Positions 1 through 10,973 of a DNA stretch of 64,000 nt are shown one piece after another. Every line of letters starts with the position of its first letter. The stretch's first letter is position 1. Source of the stretch: Puccinia triticina (Eukaryota > Basidiomycota > Pucciniomycetes > Pucciniales > Pucciniaceae); the NCBI RefSeq assembly GCF_026914185.1, contig NC_070558.1, forward strand, positions 2,604,001 through 2,668,000, given 5' to 3'. Position numbers and translations under genes: made by a program. Under the pieces are notes generated by a model that had not been told where the DNA came from, made no database searches, and saw only the letters and a list, made by a program, of their open reading frames with translations.

Positions 1-800
1 GAAGCATTTGGCTTTGCAATAGCAACCTTTTCTTTCCGTCTTTCCAGCTTACTATTTCTGCTACAACTTATTAACACTACTCAGATTTTTCAAGCCTCAT
101 TTTAGCCCAAATGTCTCCACAAAATTATCACTCAGATTGATTGAATATTGATTCTAACCAGATTAAACCATGTAGCTCTTTTTCATCGCTTGTTTGCCTT
201 CATTGAATTGTATTACCCCAGGCCCCACACCCAGACTAGCAATATTACTCAGATTTAACCATTTTCATTGTTTTTCTACCTGATACAAATAACTTTCAAT
301 TAAAAAACTTACCAGACACCATCACTGGTATGGTCGCTCAGGCCTACATTGCCTACTGGAACCCCCGCGCGCGCCCACTGGCCTCTATGTGCCTCAGTTG
401 AGCAGCGCCCAAGGGCTGAACAGATTAAGTTCCTCCTCATCTCTCATCTCTACAATCTTGAGTCTTAAAACTCAACAAACTTGATATTTCAATAAGTGTA
501 AAAGTCTGACATGCTTTTGTTAGATGATATGGCGCTACGGAGGTAAAAGACAAGATCACTATGCTATAGCCAACAATGCTGATGTTGTACCGACTTGTAT
601 AGAGATAAAATACAGGGCTAATTTTTGGTGAGAAGACTACATGTGACATGATTTGAAAACAAGCGGGTATGATTAAGATCAAAAGTGATTTTGATGAGAT
701 CAGAAGTTTAGGGGATTAAGGGTCAGTGTTTGGAACACAATAGCCACAATGATTGAAAGCATTGAAAGCCATCTCTGCTTTCAAAACCTTTGCAGCAATG
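1..800. other. No gene recognised
   Basis: AT-rich sequence with no coding region or repeat that I can support. A short open frame at 437-682 on the minus strand has no recognisable motif. Confidence 0.5.
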
Positions 801-815
801 CGACGGATTGTGCCT

Positions 816-1841
816 TCAGGGTTGGGAGAAAAATTGAGCTCTTGAGATGCCTGCAATTTTTTTTTTGATTGCTGCGAAGCCGAGTTCAATTGGGTTTAGC
901 TCGGGACAGTAGGGCGGAAGGTAGAGAACTCGTACACCCGCCGCATTGCAAAGCTCTTTGACACAATCACCTTGATGGATTGCGGTGTTATTGCAGACAA
1001 GCACGGAGTTGAGATTGGGATATTGGTTCATTCTGGGAAGCTGTCAGGAAGCCTATTAGTATCAGCTGTATTAAAGTCTAAATGGTAGATTTTTGTAGCT
1101 TACCAAGTCAAACTTGAGGAAATGTTCAAATTTGCAAGCAGTGTACGTCTGTGAAGTCATTGTGATGGCCAAGAGTCCATCGATTGATATTGCTGGTAGC
1201 AGACTGACCCGCTCGGGGTTCTGATTGATAATGTGTCACTCCGAGGGGGTCCCGATGGAGGACCTAGCAAAGGATCAAAGGAGATCACTGTTGCAAAAGG
1301 AGCTCTCATCTAGAGGAGCTGCTCAGAAGAAGACAGTCAGTTTGGGTGAATAAGAGAAAAGCAATAGGGCTAACTTACCGGTAAACACAAGAAAGTCAGC
1401 TGGGAAAAATTACATCCTTTTGATGTAGGAGTATTTAGCGGTGAGTGATTTGCAAATGTTCTTGGTCTTGGGTTTCTTCAAACTTATCATCAAGCCCTCC
1501 ACGAGGTTACGGTGAACGGCCTTGATACTGAGCAAGAGTCTGGACGAGTCATACAGACGTTCTTGTAGTTTGTGCAGAAAGAGACCCAGTTCCAACCAGA
1601 CAAGTTCAATCATGAAGTTGCACTTGACAGGAGTCAGGCTTGCTGGTTGGCCGCGGCGCTCATGCAATGTCGGATCCTTCACAACACATTGGGTTTCTTG
1701 GAAAAGCTGAAGCCACCTACGGAACAATTGCGGAGAAACCTTGACCTCCAGTAAACGCCAGATTTTGGCCAATGAGAGTCCTTGATGTGCCATGCAGACC
1801 ACGACGGCCTTGATTTCCGGGGCGTATTTATGATAAGCCAT
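816..1841 (-). pseudogene. Tc1/mariner-like DDE transposase, broken
   Basis: Reads from 1841 down. The first part (1841-1410) has a helix-turn-helix-like N-terminus with LSLAKIWRLL and an ERRGQPASLT linker. A later block reads LVFTDESSF, carrying the likely first catalytic Asp, then SLLPAISIDGLLAITM. The last block (1046-816) has VLVCNNTAIHQG and LPPYCPELNPIE, matching the second and third catalytic regions of Tc1/mariner-type DDE_3 endonucleases. The second catalytic Asp appears replaced by Asn in CNN. Stops interrupt the frame near 1410 and twice between 1319 and 1200. Intron-like GTAAG...CAG junctions (about 1103-1047 and 1379-1320) suggest the ancestor was spliced. This is a dead transposase; TIRs were not found. 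Confidence 0.75.
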
Positions 1842-2169
1842 GGAGTCAGGCGTGATGGTTGGTGGAGGTTGTTGGAATTGACTGGAGGAGGCGGCGTGGA
1901 TTGATCTCGGTGGGATGGATGATGGTGCCGGCTCCTGACCGCACAGCTGCCTTCAGCCAGTCATCCAATCACATGGTATTGATCCCCCCCGGATCTGTGT
2001 ATGGCAGAAACCCCGGGGATTAAACGGGTGCTGTGGCATGCTGTGCGCCAATTCTGGGCCCGAAGTCCATAACCTTAGTATCCAAAAATGCTTGGAAAGT
2101 CCAAGCATTAGTAAAAACACAATAAACATGAAAGGTTCATGAATGAATGATGAAAGGGGCATGTACACA

Positions 2170-2365
2170 TTGTGAAAGTGATACATGCACATGAAAGGCA
2201 TACTTGCACATTAAAGGGGTATGTGCACATAAAGGGGTATGGACACATTATGAAAGGGGTGAATGCATAAAAAAGGACATGTGCACATGAAAGAGGTATG
2301 TGCGCATGAAAGGGGTATGTGCACATGAAAGGGGTATGTGCACATGAAAGGGGAATTTGCACAGG
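2170..2365. repeat. ~20-bp minisatellite
   Basis: Imperfect head-to-tail copies of a unit close to AAAGGGGTATGTGCACATGA. The last three or four copies (about 2285-2360) are the most regular. Open frames across it are repeat translations, not genes. Confidence 0.8.
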
Positions 2366-2752
2366 TATCAACTCAGTATTTTGGAGCCTGTACTGAGTTT
2401 TTTGGAGCTTAGACTCACTCTGGCATAAATTATGCAATTTTCATGTAATCAACCAGTGCTTGATTCTTGCATGAGGCACAGCTTGCCTTGAGCTCTTGCA
2501 TCTCAACTGCAAGCAGTTTCTAGAGTTTTTCTCACAGTGACTTGAGTTTCTTTGGGGGCAGTAAAGTGTGATATTCATATTGTATTTCTTTCTAACCTGA
2601 ACAGATGGGATCAGACCTTTACAACATGAGTTTTGGTGGACAAATGGGCTAATGAAGCTTAAGATTATTTTGGAGCAGTGAAGTGTGCTGCAGAATTTTT
2701 TTTTTGCTGCTAGAATTGAATCATCACTGTCAAATCCTGGCTTGCACCAAAC

Positions 2753-3291
2753 CCACAGTGGGCCGCTACGCTAAACTACGCTATTTTAGCCCTAACGTTT
2801 AGCGTAGCGGCAAAAAGCGCTGGCCTTTTTTGAATAGCGTTAGCACACTGTTAGTGCCGCTACGCTGCGCTAATTTTCAGTGACGCTAACAGCACGCCTT
2901 TTTATTTTTAGCTTTAGCGCTGCACTACAGCCACTACGCTGCGCTACAATGCGCTGCACTACAGCCACTACGCTGCGCTACAATGCGCTGCACTACAGCC
3001 ACTACGCTGCGCTACAATGCGCTCAGGCGCTTTTAGCGGAAAAAAGGCCTTTTTTGCCTCAAAAAGCGCTGTAGTGCAGCGTAGCGAACACTATTTTGCG
3101 CCCTGCATGCTTAGCATAAGCGCCATTGCGTGAATCTGCGCTAACGCTACGCTAAAAGCTAAAACAGCTTTGCACCCTGTGCGCGTAGCGTTAGCGCAGA
3201 TGTGCGTGATTGCGCTAACACTACGCTAAAAAATAGTGCATTTGTGCTACGCTATGCTAACAGTTATGGTAGTGTAGCTGACCCACTGTTG
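2753..3291. mobile_element. hAT-like MITE, GCTACGCTA family, copy 1
   Basis: A 539-bp block full of GCTACGCTA / TAGCGTTAGCG motifs in both orientations. It starts CCACAGTGGGCC and ends GACCCACTGTTG, an inverted match. ACCAAAC flanks it on both sides (2746-2752 and 3292-3298), a 7-bp target-site duplication. No coding capacity. Termini of the CANNGTGGGCC type resemble hAT termini, though classical hAT duplications are 8 bp. Confidence 0.85.
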
Positions 3292-3681
3292 ACCAAACCA
3301 ACTGGACCATGAATCAACATTCCTTGCTGGAGAGTGTTGAAGGCTGTCCACAAGTCTTGTAAGATTCAGGACTGCAAATGATTGCCTTGTTTTCTCGGAT
3401 TCATTGCTGGAAGGACTGCCTGGATTTTCTTTCTGCCAAGGGTTCAATGGTTCTAGAGTGATGCAGCAAATACTACAAGTGCCATCTGGCCGCTACAACC
3501 TGGATTGCTGGCGGATAGGGTCAAAAAACCATCATGGAATATAATTTTGGTAGGCTGGGTTGGTGATGTTTTGGAGAAGGAGAGGGAGAGGGCAGGACAG
3601 ACCAGCTTGATGTGAGATAGGGGGTGACATCACAAGATCCATGCTGTGTTGGGCAGAAAACCAAAACTTCTGGTGCTGTGA

Positions 3682-4385
3682 CAACGGTGAAACTGATACT
3701 TTACAAGTATCAGTATTGTGTGTGTATCATATCAAAATAGATGTATTTTTGATGTATTGGTTATCACAACGATGGGAAGTTACATACTTTACGATATCCA
3801 GAGGGATTTTTGTAACGTAACTTCCCACCGTTACCAGATAACGCGTTACCGTTATCTGGCAACATTGCTCCTTGGGCCGGTGGGTAACGTAACAGAGAGT
3901 GTTTTCACCCTCAATACCCGGAAAAATAACGGAGATAACGCGTTGACCGCGTTACCAGAGGTCAAAATGCCATAAAAGGGGGAAAACTCCCCTTTTTTGC
4001 GCAGGTTATCCTCCTATAATTGCAAGGGATAACATAACTAAGCTAGGAAGAGAGGGAAAAAAATTAAAGAAAATGTAACGGAAGCTTTGCCGCCGTCATG
4101 GTAACAATAACAGCAAGGATTCCATTACGTTTTCGTTACGCTACCGTCACGGGTAGCGTAACCTCCCATTGTTGGTTATCAGATACAATACATGGTTTTC
4201 CAAAACTGTGTATTTTGGTGCCCAATACAATACAATACAGCATGTATCAGGGGAAATACATGCTGTATTGTATTGAAATACATGTATTTGTGATGTATCT
4301 GATATCAGATACAATACACACTTTTCCAAAACTATGTATCGCCAATACAGATACAAATACATGTATTGTATCAGTTTCACCGTTG
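3682..4385. mobile_element. MITE with ATACAATACATG-rich interior (interrupted)
   Basis: Perfect 18-bp terminal inverted repeat: CAACGGTGAAACTGATAC at 3682-3699 and its complement at 4368-4385. GCTGTGA at 3675-3681 and 4386-4392 is the target duplication. The interior is palindromic, rich in GTATCAGATACAATACATG-like motifs. It is interrupted by a second MITE at 3767-4174. No coding capacity. Confidence 0.9.
3767..4174. mobile_element. hAT-like MITE nested in the preceding MITE
   Basis: Starts CAACGATGGGAAGTTAC and ends GTAACCTCCCATTGTTG, an inverted pair. GTTATCA at 3760-3766 and 4175-4181 is the 7-bp target duplication. The interior has many GTTACC/GGTAAC motifs (AACGCGTTACCGTTATC). Removing it with one duplication restores the outer element. 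Related elements are at 16516-16872 and, as a fragment, near 18660-18905. Confidence 0.9.
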
Positions 4386-4589
4386 GCTGTGACTCAAAAG
4401 CCATAACTTTAGCCCGCTGAAAATTTTGGTTGGTTCAAGCTTAAAAAGAATCACAATACCTCAAAGCTGGTCATACTCTCATGTACCGTGCTGCGGACCG
4501 GAACCAATTAGGTTTGAAGTTAGTTGATGATACTTGGAAACCCTAACTTAGATGCACATAGTTCATCATTGTTTCACTCCCGTTGTACT

Positions 4590-5035
4590 ATTCTCATCTC
4601 ATTGTTTCCTCAACATCAATCAACTCATCAATTCATTGTCTCTTTGGCTTGCAGGTATGGCTTGTATTTCCATCTCCTCACACCTCCTCATCTCACTCAT
4701 CTAGCTGTTTGTTTCACTTCTTCAGGTGTGCATCCACCTGTCCCACCGTCTCTGACTGTTTGAGTTAAGTTCACAGCATCATTGCTGCTCCAGGTTGGTA
4801 TCTTATGTCTTGTTGTTTCATTCTCATCTCATTGTTTCCTCAACGTCAGTCAACTCATCACTACATTGTCTCTTTGGCTCGCAGGTGTGCATCCACCTGT
4901 CCCACCGTCTCTGACTGTTTGCGTTAAGCTCACAGCATCATTGCTGCTCCAGGTGCGCATCCACCTTTCCCACCGTCTCTGAATGTTTGCGTTAATCTCA
5001 CAGCATCATTTCTGTTCCAGTGTTGTTGTGTCCCA
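4590..5035 (+). repeat. Tandem ~68-bp repeats, LTR/leader-like
   Basis: A block containing GGTGTGCATCCACCTGTCCC, TCTCTGACTGTTTG and CACAGCATCATTGCTG occurs at about 4725, 4883 and 4953, with larger duplications of a CTCATCTCATTGTTTCCTCA sequence. The arrangement resembles the tandem 69-bp repeats ahead of the Copia element at 59.6-59.9 kb, so it may be the U5/leader of a lost retrotransposon. A short ATG frame at about 5057 (MMDQTAAGPSNPPPQP) could be the start of its gag but stops after about 20 codons. Confidence 0.5.
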
Positions 5036-5160
5036 CAGCTTGTCGTCTTTTACCAACATGATGGACCAAACTGCGGCTGGACCAAGCAATCCGCCCCCCC
5101 AACCAGTTCATCTATAATTGGGGAAGGCCGCTAGGGCTTTCCAAAGAACTTGCCACTGTT

Positions 5161-5178
5161 CCCCCCCCCCCCCCCCCC
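5161..5178. repeat. Poly-C tract
   Basis: Eighteen consecutive C. The length may be affected by sequencing. Confidence 0.9.
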
Positions 5179-5451
5179 ACCTCATACATTAACAGATTCA
5201 AATTAGGACAAGTGGTCATCAGGAAAAAGTTTAATCAACCAAGACCTTTTGAAGGTCTGGCACAGCGGTTATCTGCCAAAAGAAAAATTAAGCTTTGTCC
5301 TTTGCTAACACCACCATCAACAACAAAATCATCAAGGTAAAGGCAGTGTTCCAATTTCCAGATGGAGATGTCAAAATCTACACCAAAGACCGCAGAGCTG
5401 CTAAATGGTGCTCTTGAACCCTAAAACCTCTGGTAAGGCTACTTTCACACT

Positions 5452-6260
5452 TTGATTCATTTGCTAGACAGACAACTCACCCTTGAAATTGAGAGGGCAG
5501 GGTTATGCTACAACAACCTGCACCCAAAGGGTAAAAATTATCTACAAGGCCCCAAACAATGCTACAATAAAATTGCTTTTCAGTGGGCAACCTTGCTCAC
5601 TCTGCAAACAGAAGTTGTTATGCTCTTGTTGCGGATCAGGCCACAGTTCCACCTCTTGTGATGAAATGGAAGACTCAAGCAGAAAATTTCAACACTGCCT
5701 ACAGGTTGACCAAAAAACTTCCGCAAAAATTGACCTCTTGAATCCTAAGTATGACCAATTCCCCTTTAGCAACGCTTGCCCTATCTGCAAAAAAGAACCA
5801 GAAAATAACTCTAAAGATAAGACCCCAACCCTTTTCCATGATAGGCACCATTTCTGGAACCCCTAGCCTTGACTACTCTTCTACCAACCCCTGAACCCAG
5901 TTTTCATTACCTTCAGAATTCACAAGGATCTTTAACCCCCAACTCTCCAAGCAATTCCCCCATTCATTCTCCATCCTTCAGCTAAATTGCCATAAGAGAA
6001 GGGATGCTACCTATATAAATAGTGTGCTCATGATGGACTCAAATCTACATCATCCATGTTGGAAACCCCTAACTACCAACAGACACACATTCTACCTCTA
6101 AAGATCTAATTAAACTCTGTGTGTGGAAAGGTTTCACCCTGACTTCCTCAACTGGGGTCTCAACTTTCCTAAATCCCAGAGCGTTAACCACCATTGATTT
6201 CTGCTGGATCAACACTCCTTGCAAAACTCAGGTCAGAAAATTTACCATAGCCCTAGAACA
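5452..6260 (+). pseudogene. LINE (Tad1-like) gag/endonuclease remnant
   Basis: The open piece 5483-5866 contains a cysteine cluster with CSCCGSGHSSTSC, a zinc-knuckle variant, and a second pair ACPICKK, as in ORF1 products of fungal LINEs. Downstream, 6121-6260 reads WKGFTLTSSTGVSTFL...ALTTIDFCWIN, resembling the C-terminal part of an APE-type endonuclease (the IDF/IDL-W region). Stops and frame changes separate the pieces. The matching reverse transcriptase remnant may be at 8.7-9.6 kb, beyond a solo LTR and a MITE. Confidence 0.5.
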
Positions 6261-6317
6261 CTGGGTGAATTCCTGCAAATTCCATGCATCCTGCAGATGT
6301 TTCTGTATGAGAAGTGT

Positions 6318-7144
6318 TGTGGTGATTTATTTTGGCAAGCGTGGTAGAATTTCCACTCGGTGATAGCATGGGTGGGAATGCACAAACAGATGAGCTCAGA
6401 GTGCATTTGGTGACATAAGCACTGAGGATGATGTCAGGAAAAGCTTACGGAAATTCACATACATAAGGAAAGCACGGATTGGATGTTATGCGGATTGCAG
6501 ACTGCGGGATTTGGATTGGGTCGCAGACCAGAGCAGATGGGTAGGGCTAGACTGCAGCGGACCAAACACAGGGACTGATAGCAGTGGAGAGCCCGCACAG
6601 CTGAAGCGGTTTCCATCAGTGGGTGGAGCTGGGGCAGAGGCACTGGTGGGGGCTAGGCAGAGGACTTGGGAGGTCAAGCGTTGGAGAGGAACAGAGACTG
6701 GGAATGTGATGTGCAGAAATCAGGCAGAGATGATGGACTAGTGCAGGAAAGCATTGAATTGTGTGATTGGGTGGGAATGGAGGTGCGCGGGAAGGAAGAG
6801 GGCGGAGGCTCAAAGTTTCTCTTCTCTTTTCCCTTTTTCATCATCTTACTTACTACTCATCATTGTAATTATTACAGATGTACTGGAGTATTAGAAAGAG
6901 CTTTACATGACCTCTATTTTGATTAATTGCTTGATTGCTACTGCGGACTTGTGCTTGCAGAGTGCGGAGATTCATCACTTGTGGATTATTACTCTATAGA
7001 TCAGGCTCATTGCGGAGCACTGAGGGCTAGTGGAACATAGCAGTGCGGAGCCAAGACATTGATAATCACTCAGCCCGGATGAATACATTCTTGAAGAAGG
7101 TGGAAGTTTCCATTTCTACACACTAACCAACCTTCATTCTCACA
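6318..7144 (+). mobile_element. Solo LTR, family A copy 1
   Basis: Starts TGTGGTGATTTAT and ends CATTCTCACA. GTGT flanks it at 6314-6317 and 7145-7148 (AGTGT if the last A is counted in the duplication). The same sequence recurs at 58183-59048, with shared tracts GACATAAGCACTGAGGATGA and a 3' segment ending TTCATTCTCACA. No internal coding region and no second LTR nearby, so it is a recombined solo LTR or an LTR-sized non-autonomous element. Confidence 0.75.
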
Positions 7145-7866
7145 GTGTCCAGAGGATGCCCGGGGAACATCCATTGGAAACCAAATTTGTTGAGAATCAC
7201 TTGGAGGATGCTTCCAGAAGCTTCCAAGTGATGCTTGTCCCTTGATACAATCAGTCAGATATCAGAAAACACTGTCCGGCAGAAAATCTTGAGCAAGATT
7301 GTCTGCTGGACATCTTGAGAACCCAAAAAAGCTACCATCAATTGGACATTCCAGCCAGAGTGTCCAATGGACACCAAACAAAGCTGTCCACTGGAGACTC
7401 TTGGTTGAGGGTTTCCAATGGCCACCAAAAGCCTCCTTCCATTGGAAACTCTGGCTAGAGTGTACAACAAATGCTTGGGAAAAAGTCTCCAACATCATAG
7501 TGTAGGTTGTGTGGTCCCCTGGTATATTTGTTCTGATGTAGCTGGTGAGTACTAGTACTCCATGTCCTTTAGTCCCTGCACACTCTTGAGTTCTTGTGTT
7601 TAAATTTTGGACTTCCTGATCTCCACTCTCCTCCCCAAAGCTCCAACCCCTCCTACTTAGCCCCCGCCTGCCTATCATGTCCACCTCCACCGGAACCCTG
7701 TCCCCTCTGTGGCCCCTGTGATTCCTCGGCTGTGCCAGCTGGCCCGACATCAATTAAGGCCTACATAACATCCAGTGGACGCTTGGAGGCCATCCAGTGG
7801 ATTCTTTCTCCACTAATGTCTAGAACCAAGCATTCATATTTCTTTCTGCTGGACAGTTCCTGCATT

Positions 7867-8334
7867 CAACGGTGGGCCGCTACGCTACACTACGCTACAG
7901 GGCCACTTAGCGTTAGCGTAGCGGCAAAAAGCGCCCGCCCATTTTGAGTAGCGTTAGCGCGCTGTTAGCGCCGCTACGCTGCGCTACGTTTCAGCGGCGC
8001 TAACAGGGCGCCAATTGTTTGTTAGTGTTAGCGCGCCGCTACAGTCACTACGCTGCGCTACAGCGCTTTTAGCGAAAAAAAAGGCCTTTTTTTCTAGCTA
8101 AAAGCACTGTGGTGCACCGTAGCGCGTGCTCTTTTGCGCCCTGCGTGTGTAGCGTTAGCGCAATTGCGCGCATCTGCGCTAACGCTACGCTAACAGCTAA
8201 ATTAGCTGCGCACCCTTTGCGTGTAGCGTTAGCGCAGAGAAGGCGCAATCCGCTAACGCTATGCTAAAATTTAGCGGAATTCCGCTACGCTACGCCACGC
8301 TAACGCTACGGTTAGTGTAGCTGGCCCAACGTTG
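7867..8334. mobile_element. hAT-like MITE, GCTACGCTA family, copy 2
   Basis: 468 bp, starting CAACGGTGGGCCGCTACGCT and ending AGCTGGCCCAACGTTG. CTGCATT lies on both sides (7860-7866 and 8335-8341). The interior is a dense mixture of TAGCGTTAGCG and CGCTACGCTA motifs. It is the best-preserved member in this window. Confidence 0.9.
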
Positions 8335-8699
8335 CTGCATTGCAAGAGCCGGACAGCTGCAAGCACTTAGCATGTCCAATCAACATCTGCACCAACCTGT
8401 GGTGTATATAACCACTCCTCTGACCATTAAACAATCCATCTTTCAATCTACCTTGATGGAAAGCACATCAGTCCCAGAATAATAGAGGCATTTCCCCTGA
8501 AAAGATCAACAACAACTGCTTCAGGGCAGATCTTGACCAAATGATAAAATCCATCCCCCTCCCCCATTCCGCAGACCCTTTTAGTTCCATGGATGCAGCA
8601 GTAGCCTGTAGAAGAAATACAAAAGTAATATAGAAAACAAGGCACTGCACCTTGGAGAGGGCAGACCACCTTCAAACACAAGGTGGAGTAATTACAGTT

Positions 8700-9610
8700 G
8701 CTTCATGGGCAAAGCTTCCTGGCCAGAACTGGAGATGCCTCAGCATTTCAAGCCTACAAGTTCACCAAGGCTAAAAAGTCTGCCAAAATTGAACTGCTTT
8801 ATTGATTTGATACAATTTACAAATATATGCACAGATGTGACAGAACAAGCAAAGATCTTTTTTAAAGGCACATTGGTCATCAATGCCATGTGTGACTTAT
8901 TGGAGTTAAATTTCAAAACCCCAACAGCAACATACCAGTCTTCCCCCCAATCACAGTGGCAGAAGTGAACCAAACGATAGATTTACTGCCCAACCAAGAG
9001 GTGGTGGGACCAGAATCCATCTCAATGAGCTAATCAGAATTTGCAAAGCCCAAATTTCCCCCTTCATAACTACCCTCTTCAATGCTTGACTACAATGAGG
9101 GCATTTCCCCAAAGGATGGTGGTGGGAACTTGGAAGCAATAAAAGCCATTATTAGAAAGGAAGGGAAACTGGACTATAGTGAATCAAACACATACCACAT
9201 TGCTCTCTTATGCACATTAGGGATTTTTTCAAGAAAATACTTAACAGAAGGATGATGAATTGGATTGAGTCTGAAATTGAAGAAGAAGACAGGGCCACAA
9301 TTTAACTGAAGCCTTGCTCCTCTGCAATTATTGGTTTAAATACCAATGGCAAAAAGGGAGATTTTTTTCCAGACTGTTTGTAGATGTTACATTCAAATCT
9401 GCTTATACCTGGGTTTATACATCCCAATTAATAGAACATCTTCATCAACTATCTTTTCCCAGATATCTAATAGCGGTGATCTCTTTCATCCTAAACAAGT
9501 GGACCAATTAAATGAGTTTGGGAGACTTTGTTTTGCCCTCATTTGTTATCAAAGAGGGTCTACGACAAGGTTCAACCTTATAGGTCACTTTATATATTCT
9601 TTATAATAGT
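8700..9610 (+). pseudogene. LINE reverse transcriptase remnant
   Basis: Translation in shifting frames gives fragments typical of a LINE reverse transcriptase: a piece with NRRMMNWIESEIEEED-like spacing near 9240-9290, a stretch near 9400-9510 (ISNSGDLFHPKQVDQLN), and VIKEGLRQGSTL followed by LYILYNSRIL near 9545-9615, matching the GLxQGSxLSPLLYxLY motif. Many stops and frameshifts. Plus strand, same direction as the 5.5-6.3 kb LINE fragment. Confidence 0.55.
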
Positions 9611-9619
9611 AGAATTCTG

Positions 9620-10960
9620 ATAAACAATAATTGATCTATGGAAGACCCCCAGAAGTAGCCTAATTGAGGGTAAGACCTGTATTTGTCAGTTAATGAATGA
9701 GTGACACCAGCAGGTATTATAAAGCTATGAGTAGCAGAGACACAACCTGACAGCATTGGCCTTGGAACAGGTCCAGGCTCAATTTTTCCCACCAGTGGTA
9801 TCAGGATTCAAGTATTCCAACAACATCATGAAGAATATGGAGGCTAACCAGCAACCTAAGGATGTGCCGTTTCAGTCCCAAGCTCCTGCTACTGTTGATG
9901 ATCTCTTGCGGATACTTCAGTCTTTTTATCAACGGCTGAAGAAAGAGCTTTTTACAGCTTAGCCCTTGTTAGCAACCCCATCAGGATCTTTTGGACCTCT
10001 TGTGTGTTATACTGCCGCTAATATAGTCATAATTTTCTTCACATGTAGTCTCTGTGACAGCTTCTCCAAATATGTCCCTTATTCATTTTCACATCAACCA
10101 CTTTTTGACAGCATGTAGTTAGTCTATATAACATAGCATACTACAAGAAATCGAAATCATTGCTGCACCCACCTTTGAATCACATCTGTTGAGACTCCCT
10201 CTCTGGGCTCTCAATTCATTTGCCCTCCTCTCTGTCACTCAAGAAAGTCTCTTGTTTCTGCACATCTGACTTTGAAGCTCAAAAGTCATAGCTTCAACAC
10301 ATGAACTGTGACAGGTGACACAGTCAAGAACTCTGACTATGTCACAACAATATCAACCTCAGAAATGTTGGTGCATGTAGTCCACTCTATACATGATACA
10401 TGCCAAAAAAGGGCCATGATTTAGACCGTAGGGAACCTTGGTAATGACAGTGTTCTGTGGTTCAAACAGAAGGAGATGAATAGGGCCATGTTCATCCCCA
10501 CACTGTTTTATTTGGAGCCTCCAAAGAGATTTAGTTTTAATTTGGACCAGGACTCATGAGCTATATGTACAAGCCATCAGATTTGTAAAAATCTCAAAAA
10601 TGCTCATAATGTCCAAGAAAGATACAGATAAATTCACAACTTTAAAATTGTGCATCAGATACTGTTTTTTTGTAAGGCAGTACATGAGATGGGCATTGTT
10701 CACTTTCCAGAAAAGAGAAAACAATTTTTTAAAGATGTAGCATGGCTTTTGAAAAAAATGGTATTAAAAATCAAACAGGCAAATGGAAAAAAGGGCAAAC
10801 TAATCAGAAATGTTTTGTAATGAAAACTCCAATTTTTTCTTTTTTTCAATTCAGCTTGGGTGTTGGACACAAAAGGAAGCGGTAAGAATAATGATAAAAG
10901 AGTAGAACAGCTCCATTGCTTTGCTTGGTTAAATAGTTTTCTATGAGGGAACAGTCCAGG
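9620..10960. other. No gene recognised
   Basis: AT-rich. A 68-codon open frame at 9756-9962 has no recognisable motif. Nothing else supported. Confidence 0.4.
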
Positions 10961-10973
10961 CTGGAGCATCCAG

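Noticed and set aside
2108..2437. 109-codon minus frame with repeated PFMCTYPFH
   Set aside because: Translation of the 20-bp minisatellite.
4147..4406. Overlapping frames of 85-102 codons on both strands
   Set aside because: Translations of the palindromic MITE interior.
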